A DNA stretch of 64,000 bases, taken from positions 6,342,000 to 6,405,999 of the forward strand of contig WMCF01000029.1 of NCBI GenBank assembly GCA_009792885.1, read 5' to 3'. Of the stretch, positions 12,801 through 26,955 are shown in pieces. The notes below the pieces were generated by a model. The model made no database searches and had not been told where the DNA came from. It worked only from the letters and a program-made list of their open reading frames with translations. Position 1 is the stretch's first letter. Every line of letters begins with the position of its first letter. Source of the stretch: Eremophila alpestris peregrina (Eukaryota > Chordata > Aves > Passeriformes > Alaudidae). A program made the position numbers and the translations under genes.

Positions 12801-14462
12801 GTAAAATAAGCATTCATTGTGTCTGGAATCACAGACACTTCTGCAGAACGGCCTATTAACAGCTTCGTCCAAACTAAGACTAAATCAAGAAAAAGGAAAT
12901 TGTTTCCTTGCTGAGAGTTAATACAATTATGCCTCCAACACAAAGTCATAACCAAGACTAAACAATGTTTAAAAAATACCCAGAATTTCATAAGCAGCTT
13001 TTAGAAATCCCTCTTATTCTGCCATGTGTGTTGGATTCTCTGTAATATCTGCCATTTTTCTGGTGTTTCCTATCAGAAGGTGCAGGTCTGATGATTCAGG
13101 GAGAGACATTAATTGTACTAAAGTCATGGAGAAATTGGGAACTTTGGCAATGCAGGGAATTTATATTATGTGTTGTTTGATTTAAGATAATGGAGTGTAT
13201 AGGGCTTGCCCTGGAAGCTGGAAGAGAAATTAAATGATACATTGAAGCTGTTGTAGCAGAAACCCATAATAGAATCCTTTCACTTTGAGATCATTGGCTC
13301 CAACCAATGATTGCTAGCAAAACAAATTACAGTATTTTCTCTGTGAGTTCTGTTGACCTTCAACCTGGTAAGAGGATAAAATGCTAAAAACCACAGAAAT
13401 AGACAAAAGTGTTTTTTACAAGTGGAACCTTTGTAATATCTGTATCTGTGTGAAGGGAAGGCTTGGACTGTTTGTTGTTTGTTTGGGGGATTTAGGAGGG
13501 TAATGAACAAAGCAATTACAAGAGACAAAGATATGCAGCTTTTTCCTTCTCCCAACAATCTAGAGGAATTGAGTCCACTGCCTGGAGTTCATTCTTATAA
13601 TCCCTCCCTTAACCCCTTCATTTAGTGAGCTCTCAATTTTCCTCTAGATTCAACTACAGTTTGCTTGTGTCTGTGCATAGATTATTGTTTTGTTTTTATG
13701 CTGGGCAAGAATCCTTCTCTGTAGTGTTTAGTTCCTTTTACATGCATTAATCTGTTCTCAGACCACATCCAGCTTTTTCAGTGTTGGGAGCATTATTATC
13801 ATAAATACAGATTACAGTGACATTAGTCAGCTGATCACATTGAATCTTTCTTATTTTCTGAATGATCTCCCATAACTTCATGGATTTATAGTTTTTTCTA
13901 TTGATTTTACACATGCTTTTCATAATCCTTAAGCCAGAAGCTAAGGGGTTAAGTGGCTTTTCCTCATATATATATTGTACAGACTGAGATGAAAGGCATG
14001 GCTCAGCAAAGTCTTGCTTAACGTGGTTATTAGCATCAAACACTTATTCTAAGGAGGTGTTGCTATGCACCTGCTATTTTAATTCGTATTAGGTTTATAA
14101 AATCAAAACAAAGTGTCAGACTAGAAACAGAGCAGAGCTATGATCTGCTAGAAGACATAAAATACAGACAGATTATGAAGTCTGATACGGCTACTGAGTA
14201 ATGCCTTCATTTAGACTGTTCTTTCTGTGTTAAATTTTTAGGTAATAGCCTCAGCAGAGATAACTGGCACTGAAGCCTCACTGTTTTTATCAGCAAGATC
14301 TGGATCCCTTTTATCTTGCATAAAACATTAATTACTAGCTTTTATGCAGTTGTCTTGCCCACTGTGGTTCTCATAAGAAGAGGTGTGAAGGAAACAGCAT
14401 TTGTAAGGAAAAGCTGAAAAGCATTTCCCTCTTGCAAGGCACCCACCCTAGAGCACTCTTCA

Positions 14463-14522
14463 CAACAGGATACTGAACTAGATGGGCTTTTGGGCTGACC
14501 CACACTGCTGCCCTTAACTTCC
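14463..14522 (+). mobile_element. Ancient CR1/L3-like 3' fragment
   Basis: GGATACTGAACTAGATGGGC followed by TTTTGGGCTGACCCACACTG resembles the 3' end common to old sauropsid CR1/L3 copies (GGATACTGGGCTAGATGGACC..GGTCTGACCCAG). It is short and diverged, with no tail. Confidence 0.4.
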
Positions 14523-16358
14523 TATTCCCTCCTGTCACCTGGAACAATGCCTGTTGTAACTCTTTTACTTCTAGTCCTGCCCAGATGGAACCAGGGAAGC
14601 AAAGGAAAACTGCAGAAACAGTCTGCTGGGATCAAACCCTTTGTGTGAAGCACTGAGATGGATCCTTTCTGCCAGAATTCTCACTACCAAGTGAGAAGCT
14701 GGTAGACATTGGTATGCTTTGGAGCTTCTCTCTGCCAACAGGAGAATCATGCATTTTTGAATTATAGAGTGGGCTACACAGTTTGCCAGCTGGACACTTA
14801 AAATACTGATCAGGAGTTATTCCAAGAAGTACAGGCTGCCTGTTGGAATTGTATCTTGCAATGCTGCTGACATCCTGCTCTGTGTCCCAGAATAATATGT
14901 ATTACCTTAGTTAGGAAAGATGAAAAAGAAAACATTGCTTGTCATGGATGAAACTATTTCTCAGAAATCAGGTGACCTGAAACTCTGCTATAGCAACTCT
15001 AAGTCTTCAAGATTGCATTTATTTTCTAAATTAGAACAGCACATGAACAAAGAATTTTAAAAACTTAGGATGAATAAAGAAGACATTTAGAAAGTGCAGA
15101 AGTATCAACCAAGCCTGGGGATCCAAGAGATGCTTTATTGCAATGAGGAAAGGAATGAAATATAAATGTCAAAGTATACTTACAGAATACTCTGGTAGTA
15201 TCTGTAACTACTTAGTGAAAAAACTGAATAGATCAGATCTTCTTTCCAAGTCTAGAGATTTTTTAGAACACAGATGGCCTAGAATTCAGTGGAAACAAAA
15301 GTATCACATCATAAGTCAGTTGTTTAACATACTCCGTGTTTATATAAACTAGGAGTAGACACAGCATTACTGTAATACTGTGGTTGAGCAATCAGGCACT
15401 CAGGGGTCAGAGAATGCAGCACAGGTCAAACCACAATCATAATTCTCCTCTTTTCTTGCTTATGCATGAAAATATGAGTCTGGATGTTCCACTGACTTAC
15501 ATCAGGGGGCCTGAGTGAACCAATAGTATTTAACAGCCCTGACCAGCCTCACCTGGGGCCTCTACCCAAACTCCTGTCCATGGGCTCAGGGGCTTCATTT
15601 AAGTTCAGTGATGGATGTTTAGTCTCTGCCTGAGCTACATCTTAGGTGTGCCTGTGCTTGGCCATGGACCCTGCTGATCAGATCAGGAGCTGGGCTGATT
15701 TCCCAGCTTCCTTTCACATGTATGGTCCTGCCTGATTCCTGTGCTGGCCCTCCCTGCAGACTGCCTGCCTTGATGCTGCACCTGCCTTGCCACTGCCAAC
15801 TCGCCTGGCTCTTGGACTTTGCTTAACCCCTGCTGCCTTCCCCACTCCCTTGTTCTGGTGTTGTGGGATGGAGCTTTGGGTGATGAGGCCTCTACCATGC
15901 TGGCTATAATATCAGGTCTGGCTTCTTTGGTGGGAGCCAGCCCCTGCTGTTATCTGAGCACTTTATCTTACCATTTCTACTTCTTAAGAGGGAGAGTGTG
16001 GCTTTCCTATGAAGTCCTACTTCTCCAGCAAGACTTGAAGGCTAAGTCTGCATTCAGACTTTGCAGCTACAGATTACTAGTTAAAAGATGAAATTCAGTT
16101 AGTAAAATCTTACAACTACTGCAGCAGTATGGTAACATAATACTAATGAATTGCATGTTAAAGTAAATTTAGGTATAATTTTCTCAAAACCTTGAAGTGA
16201 CATTTGATAAGAGATTTTACAAAACCATTTTTATTGGCCTACTAAAATTTTTCTCTCTTTCTGAATTTGTTTTCAAAAACTTCTAGATTTCAGTTATGAA
16301 AACTAGAATTTCTTTTAGCAAGAAAAAAATATTATTTGGAGGTTGTTTATAAAGTTGT

Positions 16359-16383
16359 CACTCCTGTCAAAAATACAGGAGTG
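16359..16383. repeat. Short perfect inverted repeat
   Basis: CACTCCTGT and ACAGGAGTG are exact reverse complements of nine bases separated by seven (CAAAAAT). It could form a small hairpin. It has no T-run after it, and termination is not a relevant role here. Confidence 0.7.
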
Positions 16384-19300
16384 TTCCACCTCTGCTATTA
16401 GTTTTTCTAAGACCAAAAGTTCCATAGAACACATCAAGAGAAGGCTGGAGCAGTCTCAAACTGGTGAAGTGCTACATGTTTCTGGACTTCAGTGGTTTTA
16501 AAGAGAAGAGGTAAAAACTTCTGGCATCTTAAGAATATGGTCGCTCCTGTTGAATTTAGGGGAGACAACATCTTGCCCAATGGCTAAAACAGTGAGACCA
16601 TTCTGTTGAATGAAACATTTCCAGAGACAAAATAAAATGAATACTAAGAAGAAAAAAAAAGTTAGGAGATGGCTCTTGGAAAGATTTACAATGCACAAGA
16701 GAAACCTAACTGACAAAAGAGATACTGCTCAAAGGCATTCTCATGGACAAAATATGTGCTTACTTTGTGAAGCCAAGGAAACTTCAGTACTTAAGGGTGG
16801 GGATGTGTGTACGTGTGGAGATCTTAACCTGGTGCATGTTAGAAAGCAACAATCAGCGGCTTTGGCACAGGAAAAACTAAGGCCAGTACCTCAGCAGTCT
16901 CTAGTCTGGTAAAGTTCATTTGCCAGTTTCAAGATGAAATTGCAAAGACTTTTTCAGAGCTGGAGAAATTTGAAGTCAGAAGAGACTGGGGGGAGAGGAG
17001 AGGAAGCATTAGATGGGGAAAAAACAGCCTTTTGAAGTTTTGTACGCAAGGAAAGATCTGGACTTGTGCCTTTAAAGCAAACCGTCCTGATGTTACAAAT
17101 TCAAAAAAAACTCATTGTGGCCAAAAGCCACATGGCATGCACTTATCTTTGAGAGGAAGGGGGAGGGAGAACAGTTCACAAGCAGGAAATGGCTTCCAGG
17201 TGTCTCGCTACTCCAGTGCACAACTTGATCACTACAAACCAGCGGTGCCAGGTTTAGTAGTCCCAGCTGTCTTGCTTCTTCTCAGGGATTTGGACTAATC
17301 ATGCATTATCACAGCCTTTCTCCTGGTGACAAAGCATAACCCTGGCTCTGGAGCTATGCTTGAACAGCTTACAGGCTGTGGGTGATTGAAAAAGTTACAG
17401 GTAGTCCTTCTCAATCAAGTAGGAGCATGTGGAAATAAGCAGGGTACGTATGCCTCGGTCTGCGTAGGCACTCGGGCCCATGTGCACAGAAATTCAAACC
17501 ACATCTGTTTCTGGAACTGGAAAACAAAATCAGTTACTCTGCTGCTTGGTGTGTTGTGGAAGGAAGTAACTGAATGTGGCACTCTCCATCACTGAGCTCT
17601 GTACAGCTGGCAAAGAGGGAGGAAAAGAGACATTTAATTTCTTCTCCTCGATGTTGGTTTCAGGTTTTTTCCCCTCCTTCTTTCAACAGCAGAAACACTT
17701 CTTTGGTGGGTATCATTCTTTCATTGTACAAATGTGGTGGGAGGAGCTTTACAAAGCCTCATCCCACCTTGTTAGTTAAGAATATAACAAAAAATTAATT
17801 AGTTTATATCTCCCAGAAAGGAAAGTTAGTTTTAAGGAGTACTGTTTAAACATTCTTTTGGCCTTTTCCTCATGCAGAAGTTTGAAGTTGAGCATTTAAG
17901 CTGACAGAAGAGTGCTGCTATCCATTCTATTCTATTATTTACATCAGTAGGAGATCATGGTGCAGCAGAACAGTGTCCTTTTATTTGGCAATGCTGTGTT
18001 TTTCCCAGCTGGGTAACTCTACTGTTTTCTGGTAAACCAGAATAAATTTAATATTCAACAGAGAACGTGACATCTTGAGGAGGAAAAAGGAATAACAAAG
18101 AAAACTAACAGTAATTTTATTTTGATTGAGTATATTGTGTCACAAAATAGTGATTCACTTGGCTATAGAAGCAATGAATGTTTGTATTCTCAGTGCTGGT
18201 AAAAGCTTCTCCATTGCTTCCCTGTGAGATACTCTTTTCACAGTGCTCTCTGGAGGACCATTTTGAATAAAACTCTTGAAGTTTGCATTCAAACATAAAA
18301 TTTTTAGTGACTATTTCCATTTTAAAGATTAGTGAGAATAGAGCAAGCAGTTCCTTGCAGTGGAAAAGGCTGTACATAATGGCAATTTTCTCAAGATACA
18401 AGAGCAGTTTCCCTGAGCCAATGGAAGAACAGATTGAAAGAGTGAAAAGCTTAATGAAGTAAATATTTTAGCCAAAAGCAGTCTGAAGTGCAGGAACTAG
18501 CACTGTATTTTCATGGCAGTGCCAAAGGTGAGATGGATGGCATGTGACACCAGCCAGCAGCAGCCACACTCACACTGTAGGAGTGCACTGGCAGTTGTTA
18601 CAATCCTGTACTGGGGCTTATGAACGACCCTTTAATGTGACACGTTGTATTATACTGGGCACGTAAGGAGCCAAGCCACCACCTTCTCTCATCAGTCTTT
18701 GTTTTCTGACAGTAACAAACACCCTGATGATAAATGCTCCCACATCATGGTGTGCTGGGTCCATCAGCATTCAATATTCAGTTGATGATTTCATGAAGCC
18801 CTGAGATATTTCCACAGAGGTGTAGGGTCATGCTTTTGTTTTTCTTGTCCCACTATTCAATATTGTAAGTTTTAAACTCTATTTCTCAATGTGTGAGAAA
18901 CCCTAAAAAGCTTGAAGCTGTAATCCACAAATTCTGTTGTCAAAACAGGAAAACTCTGTATATGCAAGGTTTTATTACCTATTTTTTGTCTAACTGCCTA
19001 GTTTCTTCCCAGATCAGTCTGTTTCAAAATTAAGCAGACTACTCCTGCACCAGATGTCCAGATGCTCCTCGAGAGAGCAGAGTTGTTTTTCAATTGGCTC
19101 ACTGTCTTTTAATGAGGCAGGGGACTTGTGACCTCAGTGCATTGTGGCTGATAAATGGTAGGATGTACCCACACACACTCACAGAAAACCTGCAAGCACA
19201 AATGAGTTGTGGGTAATCTCTAGACTTTCCTAGGGAAAGGCAATCTTGTGGGCAAACACTTAAGCAGAAAGCTAATGCTTAATAATATGTGATTTTAAAC

Positions 19301-20548
19301 TGCCAGTGCACAAGCCTGTCAACATTTATTTCCAGGTTCTCTGATCCTTTTTATTAGTTTCCTGTCTTGCTTTCATCTTAACCAACTCACAGAAAGGAAT
19401 GATTTTCTTTTGTTAAGAAATATTCAAATTTTTTCTTCGAATCTGCTTGCATTTCTCAAGGATCTGAACAGGTTAAAAATGTTGTTTGTGCTGCTAGAAA
19501 GTAAAGTATGTTCTTAAACAAAAAGTTATGTAACTTTTACAAAATAATATCACATGCTGGACCATTATGCTAAAATCTGATCAGATAAGTAAGCTTTGCC
19601 TTCATTAAGGGCTTTAATCTTGACTATTCTCAGGGCAGCTTCTAAACAACAACTTTGGAGTTTTCCTCCAAAGGACCTTTCATGCTCTAGTCTGGAATTT
19701 TTCAAGTAACTAACACAATGTTTTTAGAAATCAAAAGCAACATTTTTTCCCCTTTGTTTTTAAAAGTAACAGGGTGATGACAGAAAAACTTCCCTTTGGC
19801 TATAAACTGGGTGTTATAAATACCCAAAAGCTAAATCCTAGTCTGAGTTGGTTGTTTTTTTGGTTTTTTTAATAATTTTATTTTTAGTTCTTTCTCCAAG
19901 ATCTCTTTTCTGAGATGCATTTGAGCCTTAGATCTCTTTGCTTGCACTGCTACAAAACTGATGAAAGTCTGAGATCTCAATCAAAGGCTTAACAAAACAA
20001 TAATCCTCTATTGCCCTAATTCTTCTCGGAAACATCTCTCTGACAAGAACAGCCCCTAAGCTTTTACATCTTTTTTTCTGCTTAAAATTACTTTCCTAAT
20101 TAGAAGGAATTGTTTCCTTCCCAAGCCTTTGTGCCTGAAGAACACTGTATTTATGGAAAAGATCTCTCAGACTGTTTAGCTCCCTGCCCTCAAATACCAT
20201 GATAGTGATTGCACTCTACATCCTCCAAAAATTCCAACTTCCTTCATAAATAAGCAGAAGGATTCAGTAACATTCTTCATAATCAACCCAATTTCATTTG
20301 AAGCAAAAATCAGAAATAGCAGGAATAATCATGAATCACAGACTGCATGCACAGTGTAAACAACTTTCAAGCACAACTTTCTTCCCCAGACACATTTACT
20401 TTTTATACTTCCATATTAACCCTGACTGAGTTCTTACACATCATACTAAACAGGAATTTGAATCACAATGTGTGAATGCAGTATAGGTAGAATTATTTAA
20501 GTATTGGACATTGAAAAGGGAATGTAAAAACAGATTTCCATACCAGAG

Positions 20549-20600
20549 GGTCTGGGGTTTGGTTTTTGTTGGGTTTTTTGGGTGGTTTTTTGGTTGTTAT
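20549..20600 (+). repeat. G/T low-complexity tract
   Basis: A strand-asymmetric stretch of almost only G and T (TTTGGTTTTTGTTGGG and GGGTGGTTTTTTGG type words). No coding meaning; the short frame through it is chance. Confidence 0.8.
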
Positions 20601-23600
20601 CTTTGTAACTCAGCAACTGGCCATTCTTGTGGTGACAAAGGCCCCATTTCAAGAAGGTACTTCCGCAGGAGTAGTAGCAGTAGTTTCAAGTATTTCAGTA
20701 GTTCTGTCCACTTAGGTTGGACACATGCTCAGATGACATCCTGAGTAGGTTTTTTGTAATAAATTTACCTGCCAGCAAATTTAAGTGTACTGACTGCTGA
20801 CATGGACTAGGCCCATGGAAGTTCTTGACAAGCTGCACCAAGATTTGGAAGGTCATGAACAATCAATTAAAGCAGATGAATTTGTGTACAGCTGGAAACC
20901 AAATAATTCATGCTAAATGAGATGACTCCAAGTAGCATGGTTTGGAAGAGCACTGAATGAAATGTGCTGGTGCCTGTTGGAAGTATTCAGTGTGAAGATG
21001 TGAGGATGGCCATGGCTCCTGTGTCTCAGTGGTTGTTTAAGCACCCACCCAGTAGGCATGGCTGCACCTGATCTGACAGTCTTTCTTCAGAAGTGAATGG
21101 AAATAGCTGCTCTAACAAGGACTGTCTCCTTCTGTGCCTGTGAATACCACTGTTTAAATGTTGAGGCTGGAGTAATGATCTGTCTTGCACTCAGCAGGAA
21201 CCCAGCTTAGAAAGGCCACCACTGACTCATGGCAAGGTCTTTAATTCATCTCCATTGGATATTGAAATCTGGGAATAGACCTTTTTCCTCAATTGAATTC
21301 ACATCTCAGTAAGGATACTGCAATCACAGATGAAGTCCAGATTGATTGATTATGAGAATTATTAAAAATAATCTGAAGAGACTTTTGTAATGCCAGATTT
21401 GTGAAAACTCATGCTACTGAGCTGAGACAGAAAGTAACTAAGCTCAGGAGTTTATGTAAAGATATGAATATCAGCACCAATATTTCCATTGCTTTCCTAT
21501 TGAATAAGAAGACAACATACAATAAAAAAGATCAGATATTGAAATACAGTTTCACAAATATCACCTTCCCTCATCTAGATAGCTAAATACAACAGGATTT
21601 AATCTGATGGGATTAGAAATATGACTAAATAGTTAAATGAATTACAATATCATCTTCTTATAATCACTAGGTCAAATAACTTTATTTTTCAGAAAAAAGG
21701 CTTGATTATAAGTTGGGAATGGAAAGAGCTGCATATTTTGGGTATACATAATCTTTTAAATTAAAAAAAAATTCAAGAAAATATATTTTTTATTCTGAGG
21801 GTACTCTCCGTAATTAATCCTAAAATTGCCTCTGAAAATCCTTGAACACATGGGTTTACACCCTAGAATTCTGTTCTGTTTCTATAGCAGATGCTTCTTC
21901 TGCCCTCCTCTTGACATCAGAGGATGAACATGGAAGAGGTTGCTTTTGTTTGCATTGTTACTGCTCACAGCTCCATGAGGGAGTTATATTTCTGAGTAAA
22001 GTTTGAGATGTGTCATTAATGATGAACACACACGTCTATGTTGTAACAAGGTCTTTTAAATGAAGGGTCACCCTATAGCTTGTATAGTTTCACAGGTATG
22101 TAGCTGGAATAGGAGAGAAAGTAGAGGAAGGACTTGTCTTTCTCATAGTCTGAGTCTGCTCAGGGCCAAAAGCTGGCAGACTGCAAAAAGAAACTTGTGC
22201 ATCTGGACAAGCCATATCAGAACAGAGAAGTGCTGAACTTACTTGAAAACAAGCAAAATCTGTGAAACAGATCTGATCTTTTGAAGAGGCAGAGCAGAGC
22301 AGCAGAACTGACAGAGCAGAGGGGCCATGCTGCAAACTGACTGCATCATCAGCACTCATGGCAATGGGAAAACTCTCTGGATTGACAACAAATAAGCCGA
22401 TGAGGCAGAATCCACTCAGCTGCTTCACAGGTCCACATGCAAACTTGGAGGAAGCTGAAATGCACAGCAGAGCCAGCTGGCTGTTCCCAAGGGTGGGCCC
22501 TCTGCCAGGCAGCTGTGACAGGGGGAACCAGACTCAGTAGCCACCCCCTGATGACCTGGGCTACCCTGGGACTGACTGATACTACTTGTTAGGAGGGGAG
22601 AAGTTGACTACACTTTGTGAAAATAGCCATGTTAGTTATTATTTAAAGGTATCTATACAGCTCGTGTCCTACAGTCTGCTGTTTGCATTATAAAATAATG
22701 AAGAGCAGAAGAACATCTCAGTAAGAGTACAAGAAAAGGTTTAATTCATTTTTCCCCCAGAGGGAAGTTAGAAATGAAACTCTAAGCAAGGGCTTTGAGA
22801 CATGGCTATCTTGCCAAAAAGAACTGTAGATATTGAAACTGAACCTCTTTGCTAGCAATTTAGAACTTTAGGCTTTGAGCCTCTTCTATGATTTTTTAAA
22901 ATTTCTTATGTAATCAATTGTTTATTTTCTAAACACTTAATGCCTCAGTTAATTCTCTAGTTTCACATATGGAAAAGTGTATGCCTGGATGTGGCTGGAT
23001 AAGGACACATTTCAAAGGCAGCATAACACAGATCAGAGAAGAAGGCTGTCAAAGCCACTGCATAAGAAAAGGTCAGCACATTTGTAAAATGAGATATTTG
23101 TCTTTCTTCAAGAATTGGGGGTATCCCTTCAGTGTAGTACTAGAAGTGCAAACACTGCCAGCTGCCCTTGTTAATGCAACAAAACTAAACAAATATTTTC
23201 ACTGTACCTCAGAAAAGAAACATCACTGACACCCTCTACCACTCCTTTGTTTTGCTATAGGGTATTAAAAACCAAGAAAACACAATATATGTATTAAGAT
23301 GCCACCTCATCTCACCTTCATGGATTTCAGGGAGGAAATGATGAGTGTTTCCATATATTGTTTTTTCACTCCAGAAAAAAGAATGAAAATAATTTTCTGT
23401 ACCAAGTTTCTGCACCTGGGGCCTAAATGAAGGGAAGTAGGTAAATAGTTCCAAGTAATTAATGTAATGACTCAGAGGGGCCACAGAAGGAAAGGGGAGT
23501 TTCTGCACTTTAAATGTTTGCATTCATGCTTTGCCTAAAGCAAAACAAACTATCTGTCTTCTGGTTTGCATTTTCCCAGTGAAAACTTTCATTTGTCTTA

Positions 23601-24336
23601 TTGTCATTCCAGCATGTGCATCATTTACAGCTTTCACTGCTTGAAATATGCAAGTACTGTACATTGCAAGATTTTTTTTTCCTGAGCTTTTAAGATTTTC
23701 TAGAATAATAGAATGTGCTGGAAAAAGTGAACCAGTAAAGGCAGACTCAATGTAGAATGTGTTAGGTAATTTTTGTAAGTGGCTGCAGCTTAGGGGTACT
23801 GTGATGTTTGCTGTGTAGTGGAGTCTCCAACCCTTAATGAAGTGCATTGGTCTTTTCATGCTCCAGGAAAAGAGAATCCACTACAAGAATGCCTAAAGTT
23901 GATAAGTTACATCCTGACTGGCCATTATTTAAGAAAAGATGATGGGTCTTGAGTTCCATCTGTTTCTGATATTCTGGTCCTTTAATGTGAGCTGCAGAGG
24001 TGTGAAAATCTACAAAATACATTCTTGAACTCTCTCCTAGAGTTAGAATTTTTGTCAACCTGTTCTTACAAAACGAGAGGAAAAGTATTACCTGTTTTAT
24101 CTAATAGCTGGGTGAAGAGAAGATTAGTGATCAGAGGAAGCCTGTGGTCGAGTCTTGACTCTGAGAGTATAAGATGTGCACTTCTAACTTTGCATTCTAA
24201 GAACCTCAGTATAAGGGATGTTTAGGGAAAACACTTCTAGTTTCTCCTAGGGAAGTGAAAACACTGCCCACCAGAAATACTGAATGGAAAGAGAACTAAG
24301 TATGACTATTTGTCTTAATAGTTTGTTTACTTAAGG

Positions 24337-24400
24337 TTGGAAGAGGCCTATGTTTTGTTTGGTCAAATCTCTACTTAATCCTGAGCAGGAAAGCCCTATG
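24337..24400 (-). mobile_element. Very diverged CR1-like fragment
   Basis: GGTTGGAAGAGGCCTATG, TTGGTCAAATCTC and GAGCAGGAAAGCC follow the order of the reverse-complemented CR1 tail, but with many differences. This is a weak call. Confidence 0.3.
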
Positions 24401-26936
24401 AGACAAAATCCTTGTCTCTGGCTGATCACTGGCTCTATTACATGACTTGCAACAGAAATATTTTCCACCATCAGAACTCAGGCAGAAACATTTCTTCTGT
24501 TGAAGAGACTTGCCTGATGAGTGGGGTATAGTTAATTTTTGCCAGCTCTTACAAAGAATTTCATTTGACTATGGCAAGCCTGCAGTCACAGTATTAGGTA
24601 ACATCAAGTCCCCTTTGTATGATCTAGGGACATGCTCTAGCCTGCAAGTTGCTAATGATGAATTTGATGTGGAAGCTGGAGACTGAAACAGGACAAGTTC
24701 ATCCCACTGGAAGCCAGCAAACAGCTATTAAGCTTGGTCTATGCTTACAAGATTTCCCAATGTAGTGGTCTTGGCAAAGTCTCCCTGGAATAGATGCTGC
24801 TGAATTCAGTCAAAAAATGCTCAGAGGGCTTCCCCAGGCAAAACAAGCTGCAGTGACTTCTGTGCACTAAACTGGGCCTACAGCAGAGCTGTTGGAAAAG
24901 TGAAAAGTCTTTGTGACACTCAGTCTCAAGTGAGTGATCACTGGTGAAGTCTTAGAAAACAGACTGAGTTTACATCTAAGGGTACCATCTCAGGGCAAGT
25001 ATATAAACCCCGCGTAAGAAGCAGAGTAGCTGCTGCTGGGAACAGTTTGAATTGGGAAAACTCTGTAGTGTTTGATCTGCTGCCAGTGTCATGAGCTCTC
25101 AGCACAAAGGGCAGTGGTGCTGTTGCAGTGCAGCTCCGGCAGAGGGTTCCTGACAGCCCCTCAGGCAGGGATCACACCTCCCACATCCCGGCTCACACAA
25201 GGGCTGCCACAACTCTGTGGCCTCATCCTGGTCTCACTAAAGGTCTTGACCTAGGGACTATTCGTCCTCCTTACACGGCTGTAAAAGGGGCAGTTCTGAT
25301 TATGAAAACAAAATTCTTATCTTTCTGAGGTTTATAGACTCCACTCTCACTGGAAAGAAGCAACATTTCTTAAGCTCACAGAATTAACTCAATTGTTTCT
25401 TGGCTGTACTGAGTGGAATGTAAAATATTAAAAAAAATATTGTATTGTTGAGGGAAAAGTATAGCAGGATACATTTTGATTTAATCTATTTCACCTAGGA
25501 TTTTTTTTCACTTGCTAATTCAATTTAAAAAGTATAAGAAAACAGCTCGGGAGTATAGTGAGGCAATCAATAAAACTGCAGACAAATGAAAGTAAAATAA
25601 AGTTAAATCTTTCCCAACAGAATACCAGATAGCACAATGTGGAAGCATCAACTTAATGTAACTAAGGATATTTTTTTAATATTTAAATGGCTTATTTGGA
25701 ACAATAAGCTCTTATTCAACTCTCAATGGCCTTGCAACTAAAAATACACTCTATTTAGTATTTCTTTCAACTTGTTTTAGTGCACATCAATAGTTTTCTC
25801 AGAAGATACTATCACTGTTTGGCAGAAACATACTTGCAAAAATAAACTAAATCCAGAAAAAGTTTCCAGGGATGTTTTTGGATGCAAACGTGGATAGTGA
25901 CTCTTGCCCACATCAAAAATAAAACACACTAGCTCTACAATGTCCTTTGCTAAATATAAACATCCCAACATTGATAAGCTTTACAGAAAAAGAAACTGAT
26001 TGCCACATATTATTACCATCTCCAGTATTTTAAGAGCACCCTCTACAGTCACAAAACACTAACCAAGAAGAGTTCTTCTTCCTAAAGAAAGTAGTATTAA
26101 CTGAAAACTGGAGTAGCAGTTTAGTTCATTAGCATAGTGCCAGATCTATATGAACATATCTCTCCTGGTAAAAATGAGCAGACTTTGCATGAATGCCAAA
26201 GATAGAATCTATTGCATCACTGAAGGCTCCATCTTTGAGAATTTAAAATACCTTATATATTCTGTGCTGACTCATAATTAGGCTGTAAGCTTCCTCTCTC
26301 AAAGCAATGGATGGCTGTGGAATCTGAAATGGAAACACATAAAATACAGTGTTATTTTCAAAGGAGAATGAGGAACAAACCATGGTACAGGCCAGGATGA
26401 ACTAGTTCCCCTGAGTTCATTTAATTTATTTGTTCAATTCTTTTATAAATGTTGTGAAAATTGAGTATTTAGTTTATAAGTGGAACTTTAAAATTTCAAA
26501 GAAGTTTAATTCTCCATGAAATGCTTATTACATACATGTACATTCTAGCATTGAAAACTCCAACCCTGTAAAACCTGCCTCTAAGTTGTCTTTCTGTGTT
26601 TTTCCTACATTTTCAATGAGACGGGTATTTTCTTAAGTCTTCATTGTATCAGTAGCTAAATTACTGCAGGTGAATCAGGAGAGATGTTTTTCTTTAAGGG
26701 AGAAGGTTTAATAGATCTAAGTTGATTCTTAAAGTAATTGGACATTATTAAAGTGTTTACAACTCTTTGAAAATATTGCTTCACGAGACTGTTTAAATGA
26801 TACTACCTCACCCAATTAAGAAAAGTAGCTGGAAACAAAAACAACTGTAAAAATATTGAAGATAATCCTTTTCCCCCGGCCTTTACTCGGAAGCCACTCG
26901 GGAACGTGTCCAAGGACGGAGCTGTTACAATTAGCG

Positions 26937-26955
26937 CGGCCACCAGGTGGTGCCA
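26937..26955 (+). promoter_or_regulatory. CTCF-like motif in a small CpG-retaining islet
   Basis: The core GGCCACCAGGTGGTGCC resembles the CTCF consensus (CCACCAGGGGGCGC class). It sits in an islet of unusual CpG content (about 26875-27010, with CTCGG, ACGTG, GACGG and GCGCGG) inside otherwise CpG-poor intergenic DNA, about 4.8 kb upstream of the CpG island. Motif resemblance is seen directly; insulator or loop-anchor function is inference. Confidence 0.4.

Noticed and set aside
13272..13320. Possible CR1 remnant (GAGATCATTGGCTCCAACCA)
   Set aside because: Too short and diverged to separate from chance.
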